In this document: one piece after another, positions 11,963 through 24,397 of the stretch
How the letters are laid out: each line of letters starts with the position of its first letter
Numbering within the stretch: the stretch's first letter is position 1
From: Lonicera japonica
Lineage: Eukaryota > Streptophyta > Magnoliopsida > Dipsacales > Caprifoliaceae
NCBI GenBank assembly: GCA_021464415.1
Contig: JAKCWG010000888.1
Location: 62,001-126,000 of the forward strand
Direction of reading: 5' to 3'
Length of the DNA stretch: 64,000 nucleotides
The notes under the pieces: model-generated
Seen by the model: only the letters and a program-made list of their open reading frames with translations
What the model was told of the DNA's origin: nothing
Database searches by the model: none
Program-made: the position numbers and the translations under genes

Positions 11963-12703
11963 TAACACAATAATTTGTTCAAACTTCCAATAATACCGCA
12001 ATACATATATATAAAGGACTTAACTTTTTCAAGAGACTCTGTATGAATAAAAAATTGGAATGGTCGTTAAACACTTTTTACTTTGTTATGCATTTGTAAT
12101 CACATAATAAATTATAGAATGTGGCCAACAATAAAATAATATGTCCTCTCTTTCAAATTCATAGTCAAGTATATATGTACTTTCAGGAAAACAACAATTT
12201 TAATTAAGAATCAATTAATTCAATTAATTTGAAACAGAGTGAATAAACACTTATACTAAACCAATTAATAGCTTGAACACAATTAAAATAATGAACCAAA
12301 GGTAATTAATTGCGAGCTTTCTGAAAAATTACTCGTCAACACCCATTGTACTTAAAACAATTAATGGTAAAACTCAAGCACACTTAAAATAAGGACTTCT
12401 TTTTATTTTTACCCCACAATTTATAGTACGAAAATAGAGATATCACATGTTTGCATAGACTTATGACTCAACTCGCAGGATTTGACAAACCTCTAACCTC
12501 ATCCAAAATTTTCTTGGGTCGATCATTTTGCTGCTGTCACTTATGAACAGATTGAGTTAAAAAGATATATATATATATATATATATATATGTAGAAAAAG
12601 AAATTTCAAAAAGTAGTAGTTGCCGCCTCAATTCTTCTTCTCGCCGGATATCCATGGGGATAAACCACATGGATGCTCATTTGCCAACTAATATGTAACT
12701 TAA
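11963..12703. other. Intergenic, no gene seen
   Basis: AT-rich, with a TA microsatellite near 12567-12590. No gene or repeat boundary is visible. Confidence 0.4.
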
Positions 12704-13591
12704 GGGTGCATTTGGTGCGCCGAATAAGGAGGTAGGATAGGATATCATAAAGGCCGGATAGGATAATAGTCGGAATTAGCCGGATAGGAGTTATGTGAGA
12801 TATGATAGAAAAGGAATTAATCGGATAAGGATTAAGCAGGATCGGACAAGATAAGAACAAGTCAGATAAAGATTTAATAAACTTTGCATTTGATGAAATT
12901 CCGGATTACAAATCCAAATATTATATAATAAAATTGCTTTTCTTTTAAAAATATATGCAACTTTAATTGTTATCCACAAATTTTTTTTAACTAATGCGAT
13001 ACTCCTATTTATAAATAAGTTTCGTAAAAAAAAATTCAGGAGAAAAGTTCTATATTACATACAATATTTACGAATTAGGCATTAAGTACAGTTTCAAATT
13101 ATAATGTTACCCATTTTTCTAAAATTAAAGTTTTTTATAAATACCTTCATTTAATAAAAAATAAAAATAAAAATACCATATTATACAATAAATGAATTTT
13201 GTTAGTTAAATTACTGTGATTTTGGGTGGTTGAGAATTTTCATTAATAAATTTGATTATCTAAAAGGCGTAAATAAAAAGATCAAAATAAAAAATAGTTA
13301 ATTAAATATTAATTTTTATATTAATTTTGTTATCCAGCAACCATGGGATAAAATAATACCACCTATAGGGGTGGTATATATTTATCCATTTCTAAAGGAA
13401 TAAAATAATAATTATTTTTGAGTGTAATTCAGTCCCGTGTTGCACCAAACGCGGAATAGGATTAAAATATTATATCCACCTTTGGGACAAATACATAATA
13501 AGATTTATTTATCCTATCCTTTCCGACAACAAACACCGGATAGGATTAATTAATCCAATCCTACTTTTAATCTCGTGTGACAAACACACCC
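12704..13591. mobile_element. Harbinger-type non-autonomous element, TAA TSD
   Basis: An 888-bp element with inverted ends: GGGTGCATTTGGTGCGCCGA on the left, against GGGTGTGTTTGTCACACGAG read inward from the right. Subterminal GGATAGGAT repeats occur at both ends. It is flanked by the trinucleotide TAA at 12701-12703 and 13592-13594, as expected for PIF/Harbinger insertion. No transposase frame is present. The frames at 12606-12979 only reflect the subterminal repeats. Confidence 0.7.
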
Positions 13592-13594
13592 TAA

Positions 13595-14695
13595 GTCTAA
13601 ATTAAGGGGGGGGGGGGGGGGGGGTCCATAAATTTAGTTAAGGGGAACAACTAGCACCGGTAAACAAAATTACTTAAGGGGGAAAAAATCAATATTACTA
13701 TTATTTTTCTCAATACAGGGGTTCAAAATAGCTAATATATGCATTTTCTTTTTAAATTATGTATGAATATTTTAACACTAAAATAGCAAATCTTTAAAAA
13801 CAAAGGGAGACAATTGCTCCCTTTACGGCTACATAACCATTACTATCCAATAATAAATCTCTTATAAGGCAGTTATCATATTTGTTTTTCTTGTTAAAAT
13901 AATCTATGTCTAACTTGTACACAAATGAGAAAGCTATTTATTTATTTTCTTGAGTAGTATAGTCCCAGAATGATAGCAGTTGGGTGTTTGGCAGACAAGA
14001 AATGGTTTTCCAGTTAGATTATCCAATGAAAGATTAAGCAATAAAAAAAACGCCAACTTAAATAAAAATAGACACTATTAGTTTGTTTGTTTGTAATTTT
14101 TTTTTCTTTCTACCTAGCTATGTGAAGACGGTGTCAAGGAGGGATATAGAAATTCAAAAATAGAAAACACCATTTAGAAGGTGGTACACCAAGAGGCGGA
14201 AGGAGTAGTGAGCGGGGGGAGCAATTCCTTTAAGTTTTCAAAAATTGGCATTTTAATTTTAATTATCTTTATAAAATTAAAATCTATACATTTATACCAA
14301 ATTTTCTCTAATTTTGCAAAAAATACTGCTAATATTAATTTTGTCCCTTTTAATTGAAAGATTAAGCAATCAAAATTTTGTGTGGTGGGTCAGGTGGGAT
14401 ATATATGTGCGGAATATACTTTGAATAGGTCATTTCTTGCTGGGTCACTCTAAATGGTTGCAGCTCCATCCAAGGCCCAAGTGGAGGAGTTTGTTTTTAA
14501 GTGGTAGGGTATTTACATATATATATATATATATATATATATTATTTTCTTTTTGGAAAAAAAAATTTAGTCAAAGACTAGTGCTAGAATTTTATTAAGA
14601 AAGCATAATAAGTTATATAAATGGCGTAACCCTCCCTAGTCAAACTGTCCCTTACAGGATTTTTGAAACTCTCTGTAACAGAATTTGAGCTTGCA
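13595..14695. other. Intergenic with G run and dispersed repeat
   Basis: A run of about 19 G lies at 13607-13624. The segment 14196-14370 (starting GCGGAAGGAGTAG, then GGGGGGAGCAATT) has a close copy at 36268-36430 on the same strand. Part of it also appears inverted near 13803-13830 (GGGAGACAATTGCTCCC). This looks like pieces of one dispersed transposon family. No gene is visible. Confidence 0.45.
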
Positions 14696-15525
14696 TCATG
14701 GTCTACCAACTACCAAGTGGCGGGGTATTTTTGATTTATGTAATTTGTTAAAAAGATAAAAAGGAGAAAATATGTTATGTTTGCTTGTGGTAAAATTTAT
14801 ACCCGTGTTGAGAAGATTTAGAGCATCTCTAATAAGCGTGTGTAAACCATGTCACATAGAATTTGTGTAAAATTTACACATTGTGTATAATTTTTGGTAC
14901 TCCAATGGTGTTGTGTAAAATATGCCACATCATCTATTCAATTGTGTAAAATGGTTGTATATTTTACACATCCACCTCATCATTTTCTCACTCCAACTTT
15001 TTACAAAAAATTCAAAATAGTATAATTAAATATATATATATATATATATATATTGTAATAAAACATGCATATTTGAATTCTACTCATCAAGATCTTTAAA
15101 TCAATACCCACTTAGACTATTTAATTATAAATAAAAAATGTTGAATATTATATATTCCATGTGTTTTCATATAATTGGTGCATCATAATTTTACACAAGA
15201 TTATAAGTATGAACCATTGGAGCAAAAATGAGAATGTGTATAATTGATGTGTAAAACAACTTTTTATCAACCAAATGTCAATTATTTATTAGTCCACATA
15301 TTTTTACATATCAATTTTACACATCGCTATTGGAGATGCTCTTAAAAAATATAATTGATCTTCTAAACTGTATCATGGCCTACCAACTACCAAGTGGTGG
15401 GGTATTTTTGATTTCTATATTTTGTTAAAAAGATAAAAAGAAAAAAATATGTTATGTTTGCTTGTGGTAAAATTTATACCCGCATTGAGAAGATTTAAAA
15501 AATATAATTGATCTTCTAAACTGTA
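14696..15525 (+). repeat. ~165-bp tandem duplication split by a MITE
   Basis: The unit starting CATGG(T/C)CTACCAACTACCAA and ending with CTTCTAAACTGTAT is present twice (about 14698-14820 plus 15342-15373, and 15374-15535). Only the first copy is interrupted, by the 521-bp MITE at 14821-15341. The second copy keeps the uninterrupted target. Confidence 0.8.
14821..15341. mobile_element. PIF/Harbinger-like MITE with TTA TSD
   Basis: The 5' end GAGCATCTCTAATAAGCG is mirrored at the 3' end by CGCTATTGGAGATGCTC. TTA flanks both sides (14818-14820, 15342-15344). The neighbouring duplicated segment shows the empty site with a single TTA, which fixes both boundaries and the 3-bp TSD. The interior repeats GTGTAAA / TTTACAC motifs and encodes nothing. 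Confidence 0.85.
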
Positions 15526-15544
15526 TTTTTTACCATCCCTACTC

Positions 15545-16904
15545 AACAAATTTGGCTCACCCCACTTCCTTTTTTAGAAAAAATGAAAACTTTTCAGGTG
15601 ACCGCGACGTAGTAGACCACCAGGAGGTCGGGCCCGAGACGCATTAGCTAGAGCCTCTAAAAACCATCCCTCGTTTTTGTTTTATATGTGTGTAAATATA
15701 GACTAACCCCCGGGAAGTCTACTATACGTTGTTATATTTTGTTGACGTCTTAGCACTAAATTGTGAGGTATGCAATTAAAAACTGCGTGGATAACTTTGT
15801 GGTACTTGGTGGATTTGCATATGAAGGTGTCCTTCTTTCTAATTAACTTTGTGGTTCATGTATTTGTAATTAATCTCAACTCATCGTAGTTAAGTCTATG
15901 ACGGACTAATAACACCTTGGGCGTTAATTCCGTGGTTTAATCACGTAAATTAGGGTGGGGTTGTGTCAGGTTCATTTAATTGCGTGGTTTAATTACGTAA
16001 ATTAGAGTAGGGGTGTTATAGAATTAAAATTGGCATTTTAACTTTAAACTGTTAGGTTTATATTTTTAGTTAGCTTGATTCTAATGCAAAAAACACTTTT
16101 TTCGTTATAATTGTTTGAGTAAAATTGAATATTAGAAGATGTGACAATTAACGGAAGCTCGCCGAACTTACCGGATTCATCGTACATAATTAAGGAAGTA
16201 AGGTAAGTTGGTTATAGGGTTTGATTCAAAATAGAGGTGGTGGTTGGGCTTAAAATTCAAATTAAAAAGATTTTAAGTCAAATATATTTTTACTGAGTTT
16301 TGCCAAAATCAGTATAGCCCCCCCCCCTTCTCGCGTCAACACAAATTATTGACGATTTTTTTTATTTTTCTATGTCTAACATGTTCTATAAAGTTGCTTC
16401 TGAAATTTAAATCGAATTAATGTCCAAAAAAATTTAATATGGTGAAATAAAAGTAAAAGAAATTTATAATTATTTATTTATTTATTTAATTTTTCTAAGA
16501 AAAAGGAACAGTTGGAATAAGTTTGAAAATGTTTTAAAAACTTTGAAAATTCAAAAGTTTATTTTTTCCAAAACCAACCCTCGAGTGCATCATTTAAATT
16601 CTTAAAGTGGGCCAAGACCATGATTCAATACAAAGCCACGTGTGCGTCAAACTGTCAATTAAAGAAGCAGCGCAACTTTTCATTGGTGGACTGGTACACG
16701 AATCTTGAACCGGTCCAGCACAAGTGATTTTTTATGGAATTGCTTTTCTAAATTTTGGACCTGTCTAATTTTTCGATCGGTATGGGTCGGGCATGTAATT
16801 TTTTGGGTACTAATTTTTATCATAAAAATTTATTTTTTAATATTTTTAACTTATTCTTAAAAGGACTTTAACTTAATACTTTTTTATAAGGCATGTTTAG
16901 AGAT
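15545..16904. other. Intergenic, no gene seen
   Basis: No coding frame or clear element boundary. Two short direct repeats (GTGGTTTAATTACGTAAATTAG-like) lie at about 15932 and 15985. A run of C lies near 16318. Confidence 0.4.
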
Positions 16905-18409
16905 TGTAAGAATCCGCAAATGCGACCCTCGGATCTCAATCCTGTGTTTGGGAGTTTAAAATGTCGGAACAGATCCCGTTGTCTCATTTGCTTCGATATA
17001 GGGATAAATCATATTTTCTATCTCTAAATGTGAGTGGGTTCAATCAGAGTCGCAAGTACGTTTTACGAAAAAACATACAAAAAGTCCGTGTAGGGGTAAA
17101 GGCTAAAGCAAGCCTTATCCCTACACATTTTGTCTACGAAATCGGGATTCTATAGAGTTCGGGAACTATGTTACGGTACGGGAAAGTGTTAGGCACTCAT
17201 TCCACCCTTTCGGTCTCTACTGGCTTTATATGTTTATTTTATGTTGAAAAACTGGATACTTTTACTAAGAAGTCTTTTACTTTCTTAAAGTATGATTTTT
17301 GTAGAGAAACCTGATTTTTGGGGAAAACGGTAAAGGGGATAAAAAACCTTATATTTCGTAATCCGATATTTTGTTTTGATAAGAAAAGAAATACAAATGA
17401 CAAAGTTTGTAATTTTTGAAAATTGAAAGGATGTTCTAATATTGTTTACTCATATGACAATATTAGTTTCATCTTTGTTTTAGTTGTTTTGGAAGAAATC
17501 GGATTCTTGATTGGAATTGATTTGATATGGATTTAGACTCTTGAGGAGAGTATCAGATACATCACAATCTATGGGGGAGACTTTTTTAATCCTTTAAGTA
17601 AGTTTTATCATTCCGGGTTTTGAAAACTTAATTTATCCGGATGATAATATACTTACTATTTCTAATTTATAAAAATAATTTTATTAGGGGTTTTGTTTTG
17701 AGAAAGCTGTAAACTATTTTTAACTTGACAATAAGTTATTCAATTAGAAATTGGACAGATAAAAAAAATGAGTACACAGATATATAAACTTTAAATACTA
17801 TAGAAACTTTCTTTACCTTCCTGACGAGATAAATAAGATAATAGAGATAAAATATAATATGACCGAAGATAATATGGTGAATATAAGCTTTTCTTCTCTA
17901 GAGATAGTCGAGAATTTGACTATGCAATATGAGACGTCAAGTATTGAACACTCGGAGATTCCTCGAGAATTAGATGATAATTGCTATAGTTGACTGCCTT
18001 CAATTCCTCTTTCTTTGCTCCTAAAAACTGCTCCCCTTAACCCATGGGGGGGTATTGGCCTATTTATACTGCTAGGGGGAGTTTGTCGCGCAACATTCCC
18101 CCCAAAAGTGGAACTGTCGCGCAACACTTGGACCAATGTCGCACGACAAACGGCTGAAATGATGTCCCTGACAGACTGATGTGTCAGGAGGTAGATGGTC
18201 TAGGTCAGAGGGGTTTGTCGTGCAACATTTGAAGGTTTGTCATGCGACAATCTGGTTTGTCGCACAACAAACCCTTCTGGGAACAGGTTTGTTGGACTAC
18301 AAACTTTCCGAAGCAGTTTCTAGTATGTTTGGATGAGTTTTAGGCTCAAAAAAAGTAATTCTCAAGAGTTTTAGGGTTCTTGTGGGGGTCACGAATTGGG
18401 GTGTCTACA
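16905..18409 (-). repeat. Tat element 3' LTR
   Basis: A 1505-bp LTR matching 34083-35592 along its whole length. Divergence is roughly 10% in the first 300 bp by eye and lower in the middle, which implies an old insertion. It carries the palindrome cluster at 18082-18270 and a TATA box (minus strand) at 18060-18068. The frame 16961-17155 inside it is not a gene. Confidence 0.9.
18060..18270 (-). promoter_or_regulatory. LTR promoter: TGTCG palindromes plus TATA box
   Basis: On the minus strand TATAAATAG (18060-18068) is preceded 13 bp upstream by AATGTTGCGCGACAAA (18082-18097). Further variants of TTTGTCGCGCGACAAA continue to about 18270. The 13-bp spacing is identical in the other two Tat LTRs of this window. 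Confidence 0.7.
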
Positions 18410-18529
18410 GACCCTCTCGACTTAAGCTCGTTGCTTGTAAAGAATTGAGGCGACTGGAAGAGACCACTATCCATGATTCTCGCAAGAACTCTAAGGGTGT
18501 GCATGCATGCAGAAGTGTTCGTGAGTACC

Positions 18530-19030
18530 TCCGGGGAGGGCTTTGTGATGTGTTTGCCTCCGGAGAGGGCTTCTCTTACTTGACTGCCTCCCTCGAAGGG
18601 CTCTATTTGCTCTACTCCCTCCCTCCGAGGACTTTGTTTGCTCCACGTGCCTCTCTGGGAGGACTTTTTGCTCCATGTGCTTCTCTGGGAGGGCTTTGTT
18701 TGCTCCACTTGCCTCTTTAGGAGGACATTTTGCTCCACGTGCCTCTCTGGGAGGACTTTTTTGCTCCACGTGCTCTGGGAGGGCTTTTGTTCCATTTGCC
18801 TCTCTGGGAGGACTTTTTACTCCACTTGCCTCTCTGGGAGGGCTTTTTACTCCACGTGCCTTTTTGGGAGGACTCTTTTGCTCCACATGCCTCTCTGGGA
18901 GGACTTTTGTTCCTGTGTATAAGAAAGATGAACAATAACTGCCTCCGAAGAGGGCTTGTGCTTGTGACTTGCCTTCGGAGGGGACCTGTGTTTGTGATCT
19001 GCCATCGGAGAGGGCTTGTGTTTGTGTTTC
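18530..19030 (+). repeat. ~35-bp tandem repeats in the Tat 3' region
   Basis: About 14 imperfect copies of a unit such as CCTCTCTGGGAGGACTTT plus TTGCTCCACGTG, between the 3' LTR and the antisense gene. The unit has changed length and drifted at both ends (CTCCGGGGAGGGCTT, CATCGGAGAGGGCTT). Repetitive open frames here on both strands (18346-19137) are consequences of the repeat and I do not call them genes. Confidence 0.85.
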
Positions 19031-19870
19031 CAAGGATTATGCTCTCTGTATCTTCTCCTTTTACTAGAGTGAGAGAGAGAAAATTGGGAGGTTAAGGAAC
19101 TCGTCATAAGCTTTATTTTTACCAAGATGTTTTCCACCCTCCGAGAATTCTTTGTAATTTCATTTGCTTGCTTTTAGAAAGAATGCACTCTCCGAATAAA
19201 CAATTTCCTGGATTTCGTCGACTTCGCAGAATGATGATTCGAAGACTTATTTCCAAGTCATCTCTTATTCATCGTGCTGAAAAGAAAATTTGTTTTAAAA
19301 GGAATCTTTGATTCTTCTGGTCCTCATCCGTTCATTTTTGAGGGATTTTGTGGGCCCACATCGCTTTCTATTTTTCGATGTCCTTATTTCTTCTTCGTTT
19401 GGGAAAGCTTTTCCTGGCCTTCTCTATTTTTGGCCAGGAGTTTTATTTTTGTCCCGTTTGGCGTGATTAGGAGCCTTACTCACCCAAGACGAAGCCCTGA
19501 GCCTGTTTTGGCCTAGCTGTCACTCTTGGTGTGGCTCTCCCTGCCACTCTTATACATTTATGTTTCTCTCGATCGCACTAGGTGCTTATGCAGGATTCTT
19601 CTTTTTTCTACTCTTTCAATTTTTTCTATTCCCATCTTATCTTGATATATATTTTTTTCTTTCTCAAATGTCGGATTTGGTTCCCTAGGGATCATAAATT
19701 CCTTTGTGAGCTGCTTTATTTTCACGATTTTTGAAGAGATGACTTTGGAAATTTCTGCATTCGTATATCTTCTAGTATACATTTTTGTTTGAAAGAAATC
19801 CAGAAAACTCTTTTAGAGGTGTTCCTGGAAGAAACAAAAGTAGGAAAAAGTCAAAAAATCCGAGAGAGGG
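19031..19870. other. Tat 3' non-coding region
   Basis: No domain is recognisable. Frames at 19274-19516 (plus) and 19558-19782 (minus) lack support. The stretch separates the short tandem repeats from the promoter of the antisense gene. Confidence 0.4.
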
Positions 19871-19873
19871 GAA

Positions 19874-19936
19874 AATGTCGCGCGACACTTCGGTGAAGGG
19901 GCATTTGTCGCGCGACAAACGCATCCAATATATAAT
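19874..19936 (+). promoter_or_regulatory. Putative promoter of antisense gene A
   Basis: Two palindromes, AATGTCGCGCGACACT (19874-19889) and the perfect TTTGTCGCGCGACAAA (19904-19919), stand 9 bp upstream of TATATAAT (19929-19936). The layout copies that of the LTR promoter of the same element but points in the opposite direction. A pyrimidine-rich leader (TTCTCTTTCTCTCTAGCTC) follows before the first ATG at 20072. Confidence 0.6.
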
Positions 19937-20071
19937 CCTCTGCTGAGCTCATTTCACCTCATTCTTCCCCTTCTCTTTCTCTCTAGCTCTCATTTCTCTC
20001 TCTTTTTAGCGCGGAAGCTCTGCCGCTCTAGGTTTACTATTGACTTTCTGCTTCGGTTCATACTTATTTTC

Positions 20072-23000
20072 ATGGATCCTACTCACGGAGGTCAGCCGGG
20101 TCGATTGGAGGGTGATCAAGATGAGGTCAATTTTACGGATGCTTAGGGGGTCCTACAATGCAGCCCTCATCTCGATGACTAGGATAATATTGATTGGTAC
20201 GAGAATGATGGGGTGGACAGCGGTCGTGCGGTTGTATACCGGGATGCGACTCGGGCCGCTCCTGCTGTTCCATGGATACTTATGAAGCCAGTCTCTCATG
20301 AGATCTGTCGCCGACATTTGGCAGGTTTTTCTAGATCCTCCCTTTTATGTATTTATACATGTTCATATTCTTCATAAAAATATCATCTTTCTCGTTTCCT
20401 GCATGTTAAATAATCTGTAGTTTAGTACATATGTTTGTCTGATAATAGTATCCGATTTAGAGAACACATACTTTACTGTGATACCCTTAGATTTTTAAGA
20501 TTTTACCCCCATGATCCATATAACTCTCATAATTACACCAAAGTACCCTCGGGTTTTACAAATTACATAACTTATCCCTATAACCCCTATAAGTCTCATA
20601 ATTTATACCAAAGTACCCTTAGGTTTTGGAAATTACATAATTTACCCCTATAACCCCTATAATTATCATAATTACACCAAAGTACTCTCAGGTTTTGGAA
20701 ATTACATAATTTACCCCTATAACCCCTATATAACTCTTATAATTACACCAAAGTACCCTCAGGTTTTGAAAATTACATAATTTACCCATATAACTCATAA
20801 CTCTCATGATTACACCAAAATACCCTCTGATTTTAGAAATTACATAATTTGCCCCTATAACCCCTGTAACTCTCATAATTTACACCAAACTACCCTCAGG
20901 TTTTGGAAATTACATAATTTGCCGTTTATAATCCCTGTAACCCCTATAACTCTCATAATTTACACCAAAGTACCCTATGATTTTGGAAATTACATAATTT
21001 GCCCCTTATAATCCCTATAACCCCTATAACTTTCATAATTTACACCAAAGTATCCTCAAGTTTTGGAATTTACATAATTTGCCCCTTATAACCCCTATAA
21101 CTTTCATGATTTACACCAAAGTATCCTCAAGTTTTGGAATTTACATAATTTGCCCCTTATAATCCCTATAACGCCTATAACTCTCATAATTTACACCAAA
21201 GTACCCTCAAGTTTTGAAAATTACATAATTTACCCCTATAACCCCTATAACTCACATAATTACACCAAAATATCCTCAGGTTTTGAAAACTACATAATTT
21301 ACCCCTATAACTCTCATAGTTACACCAAAATACCCTCAGGTATTGGAAATTACATAATTTACCCCTATAACCCTTATATAACTCTCATAATTACACCAAA
21401 GTACCCTCAGAATTTAGAAATTACATAATTTATCCCTATAATTCATATAACTCTCATAATTATACCAAAATACCCTCAGGTTTTGAAATTTACATAATTT
21501 ACCCCTATAACTCATATAACTTTTATAATTTCACCAAAGTACCCTCAAATTTTAGAAATTACATATTTTACCCCTATAACCCCTATATAACTTTCATAAC
21601 TACATTAAAATACCCTCAGATTTTGAAAATTACATAATTTACCCCTATAACACCTATATAACTTTCATAATTACACTGAAATACTCGAAGGTTTTGCAAC
21701 TTACATAATTTACCCCTATAACTCTCATAATTACACTCATATAACTCTCATAATTACTTATATATGTATATATATCTTGTTTGTCTGCAGTGGGTTGGCC
21801 GAGGTTGGGGTTTCCCCAACACTATTTCTTTTCAGTGGAGATGGGCGCCGACCCTTGTACAGGAGTTGCTACTTGTGAGCCCTTTTAGCACTTTTCTTGA
21901 CTCATTACCGGAGAGGGTGTCGAGGGCAGTAGTTCTAGTGTCTGCCCTTGCGACTCACAGGTGGGACACTGCGCATACGTTCCATTGGAGCTAGGGAGAG
22001 ATAATGATGACTCCCTTAGACTTGTTTGCTTTGACGGGGATACCTTCGAGAGGTGTTCCTATTCGGATCGACGTTCCCTTATGCCTCTCCTCTGAGGGTA
22101 TAGTTAGTGCTTTGGGGTGGTTCCCAGAGCGACGGAGTTCGGGTGACACAATTTCTCAGGCTGTCTTGATCACGCGTTTGGTAATAGAGAGAGCCAGATT
22201 GACTCTTCGAGAGAGCCGATGACCAAACAGAAGGCGCACCAGTATGCTCGTGTCTTGCTGGTTTTGACACTTCATGATTTGTTTAAGGCCCGTGGGAGGG
22301 ACACGGCCCATCTCTGGTGGCTGCCTTACTTCTGGGATTTTAGTGTGATGTTTGATTATGATTGGGGCAGTTTTATCTTGGCCGTCCTTTATGATGCCAT
22401 GGATCAAGTTTCACGTCATCTGGCCCTTAACCTTAAGGGTTTTTCCTTGTTGTGGGAGGTATGATTCTTGGTTTTACCCCATTTTCCTTACGTCGGTACT
22501 TCTTTTTTGATAATGATTGCTAGTGGCCTTATATCTTCTTTCTTTTTAGAATTGGTTTATTGCGTACGCCCGCCAGGGTTTAGCCCAGGTGGATCTCCTT
22601 ATTGAGAATGAGGATCAGTTCCTATTTCTTCGTCGATTCATAGCGGGGAATTATTGGACTCCTTATGTATATTGCACCCGAGAGACCGGGGCCACCGTTG
22701 TTCATGACCTGTTAGAGGAGCATGTAAGTATGAAGTTTGATATTTGTTTATTTTTTAATTATATATATAAAATAAATGACTGAATGTAATTTATCCTTCT
22801 TTTTTCAGATTGATTGGGCCCCATAGGGTGATTTGGGCCTTTATTTTGGCTACGCTTAGGCTCTGACTGCTTCGCAGACCAGACGACTAGTTCGGGATGA
22901 GTATGGCCTCTAGTTTTATCTTGGTGAGTGGGTCGTTCGTTAGCACACACCGGCTCAGTGGCTTTGGGTTCCTGTATTTCCATTGGCTCTAATAAGGCGG

Positions 23001-24397
23001 ACGGGAGAGATCGACCCAGTGATGATTCAGGCTTTAGTAGATAGGCTTGACTTTCAGACTTTCATTGAGAAGTGTGATTATACTGCCTTCGCTGCTCAAT
23101 ATTGATGATGGAGCGAAAGGGGACCTGGGGCCGGGTCTTCTATAATCATTACCTGGAGTTGGACGGCCATTCGGAATACATACGAGGATAGTTTTATTTG
23201 TCTAGGATAGTCCCAGAACACTTGCCACCTGTCCTCAACCAGAGAAAGGCGGTTCCTGATTCAGACGATGTTGATCTCATGGGCAAGAGGGATGTTCCTG
23301 CTACTGCCGAGGGTGATGGTGGTGATAGACTCGAGGGGGGTGATAAAGGAGGAGGGGCAGCTACAATACCCGAGTCGACGCCACATGCTGTTCCTAGAGA
23401 GGAGGAGCAGGTCGGTAATGATGGCTTTCAGTTCACCACCGGTCCTTCCATATCTTTAGGAGCTATTTTTGAAGAGGTGGAGGCTGCACATAAGGGCGAG
23501 GGACCTATTTCGGAGAGATCATGGGAGCCGGTTGACACAAGTGTTGATTATGAGCAGTTTGGACGGACCCCCCGCTGTTGCGGCTACTCTTTCAGGGGGA
23601 CTCCTCTTGAGAGAGATGGCTGTCGTTGATCCTCCTGGCATTTGGACTTATGCCACGTTGACTGCGATTTTTTCGTCTGTCATGGGCCCTCCGGCCCGAT
23701 CCCATGGTATGGATACTTCATCTTCTCGCCTTCCTTTGTATCCGAGACGGGAGGAGGGGGTGCTACTTCAGCTGCGGTGGGTCTTGCTAGTCCTTTGTTG
23801 GATATCCCGCCACTCCTTTAGGATATAGCATATGTCAGAGCACGCCTTGTAGATACATAGTGTCGGAGATCCCCCTCCTGGATGGTTCCCTGGGTTTCCT
23901 GGGCGGCCGTACTGATGATGAGGTATTTTTTTCCTTTCCTCTATATTCTTTCACCTTTTTTATATGTGTGCTTCTATTATTCTTGTATTTGACTCAATCT
24001 GTTTCTGTGGAAATATGTGGTTTCGGTCAGCGTAGGCGATTTGCGGGCTTTGTACTCTCATTCCTTATACAACTGAAACCTACTACAGTTCGTGGGCCTG
24101 GATCCCATCACCTACATGCATGATTATCGGAGGGCGATAGACATTTCTCTACATGTGGATGATCCCATAATCTCTTCTCGGACGCGGACTGAGTCTCGAA
24201 GGAATAGCATTCGGACTTCCAGGCATTCTTAATCTTCAGTGATCCATCATACGACCCCTATTCAGACTGCAGAGCCTTCTCAGGTTGTTGCGGTTCCGGA
24301 TGCAGGTCCTTCCCATGTAATTTCGACTGTAGACCTTACCCAGCAGGAGGATTCTAGAGGTAGCGAGAGCGTGTCGAAGCGCGCTCGAGCAGATTAG
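20072..24397 (+). pseudogene. Antisense gene A in Tat element: spliced plant-mobile-domain protein
   Basis: A decayed multi-exon gene running against gag-pol. Proposed exons: 20072-20324; 21791-22458; 22550-22723; 22809 to about 23928; then a last part from about 24031 to the stop at 24395-24397. The exon 2/3 and 3/4 junctions have good donors and acceptors (GGAG/GTATGA, TTTTTAG, CAT/GTAAGT, TTTTTTCAG) and keep phase 0. Exon 2 encodes HRWDTAHTFHW, then GEIMMTPLDLFALTGIPSRG, then LPYFWDFSVMFDYDWGSFIL, the signature order of the plant mobile domain (PMD, 'aminotransferase-like'). The C-terminal part is Gly/Glu-rich and ends SKRARAD, a possible nuclear signal. There is a frameshift near 22215 and many in-frame stops, mostly TAG or TGA where Trp is expected. 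PMD function is unclear; a role in silencing or transposition is only suggested. The exon 1 boundary does not match exon 2 in phase. Confidence 0.7.
20470..21760 (+). repeat. ~1.3-kb tandem array of ~70-80-bp monomers inside an intron
   Basis: About 17 imperfect copies of a monomer made of GAAATTACATAATTTACCCC, TATAACCCCTATAACTCTCA and TAATTACACCAAAGTACCCT. Monomers vary by gain or loss of TATAACCCC blocks. The array lies wholly between the donor of exon 1 (20325) and the acceptor of exon 2 (21790) of antisense gene A. Tat elements of other plants are known to carry tandem repeats in this 3' region, and these can seed satellite DNA. Confidence 0.9.

Noticed and set aside
18346..19137. Several overlapping frames of 70-180 residues on both strands
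   Set aside because: All follow from the 35-bp tandem repeat, which happens to lack stops in several frames. They share no domain and no start signals.
20470..21760. Possible CRISPR-like array
   Set aside because: There is no constant repeat with unique spacers. The whole monomer is repeated with drift, and the host is a plant.
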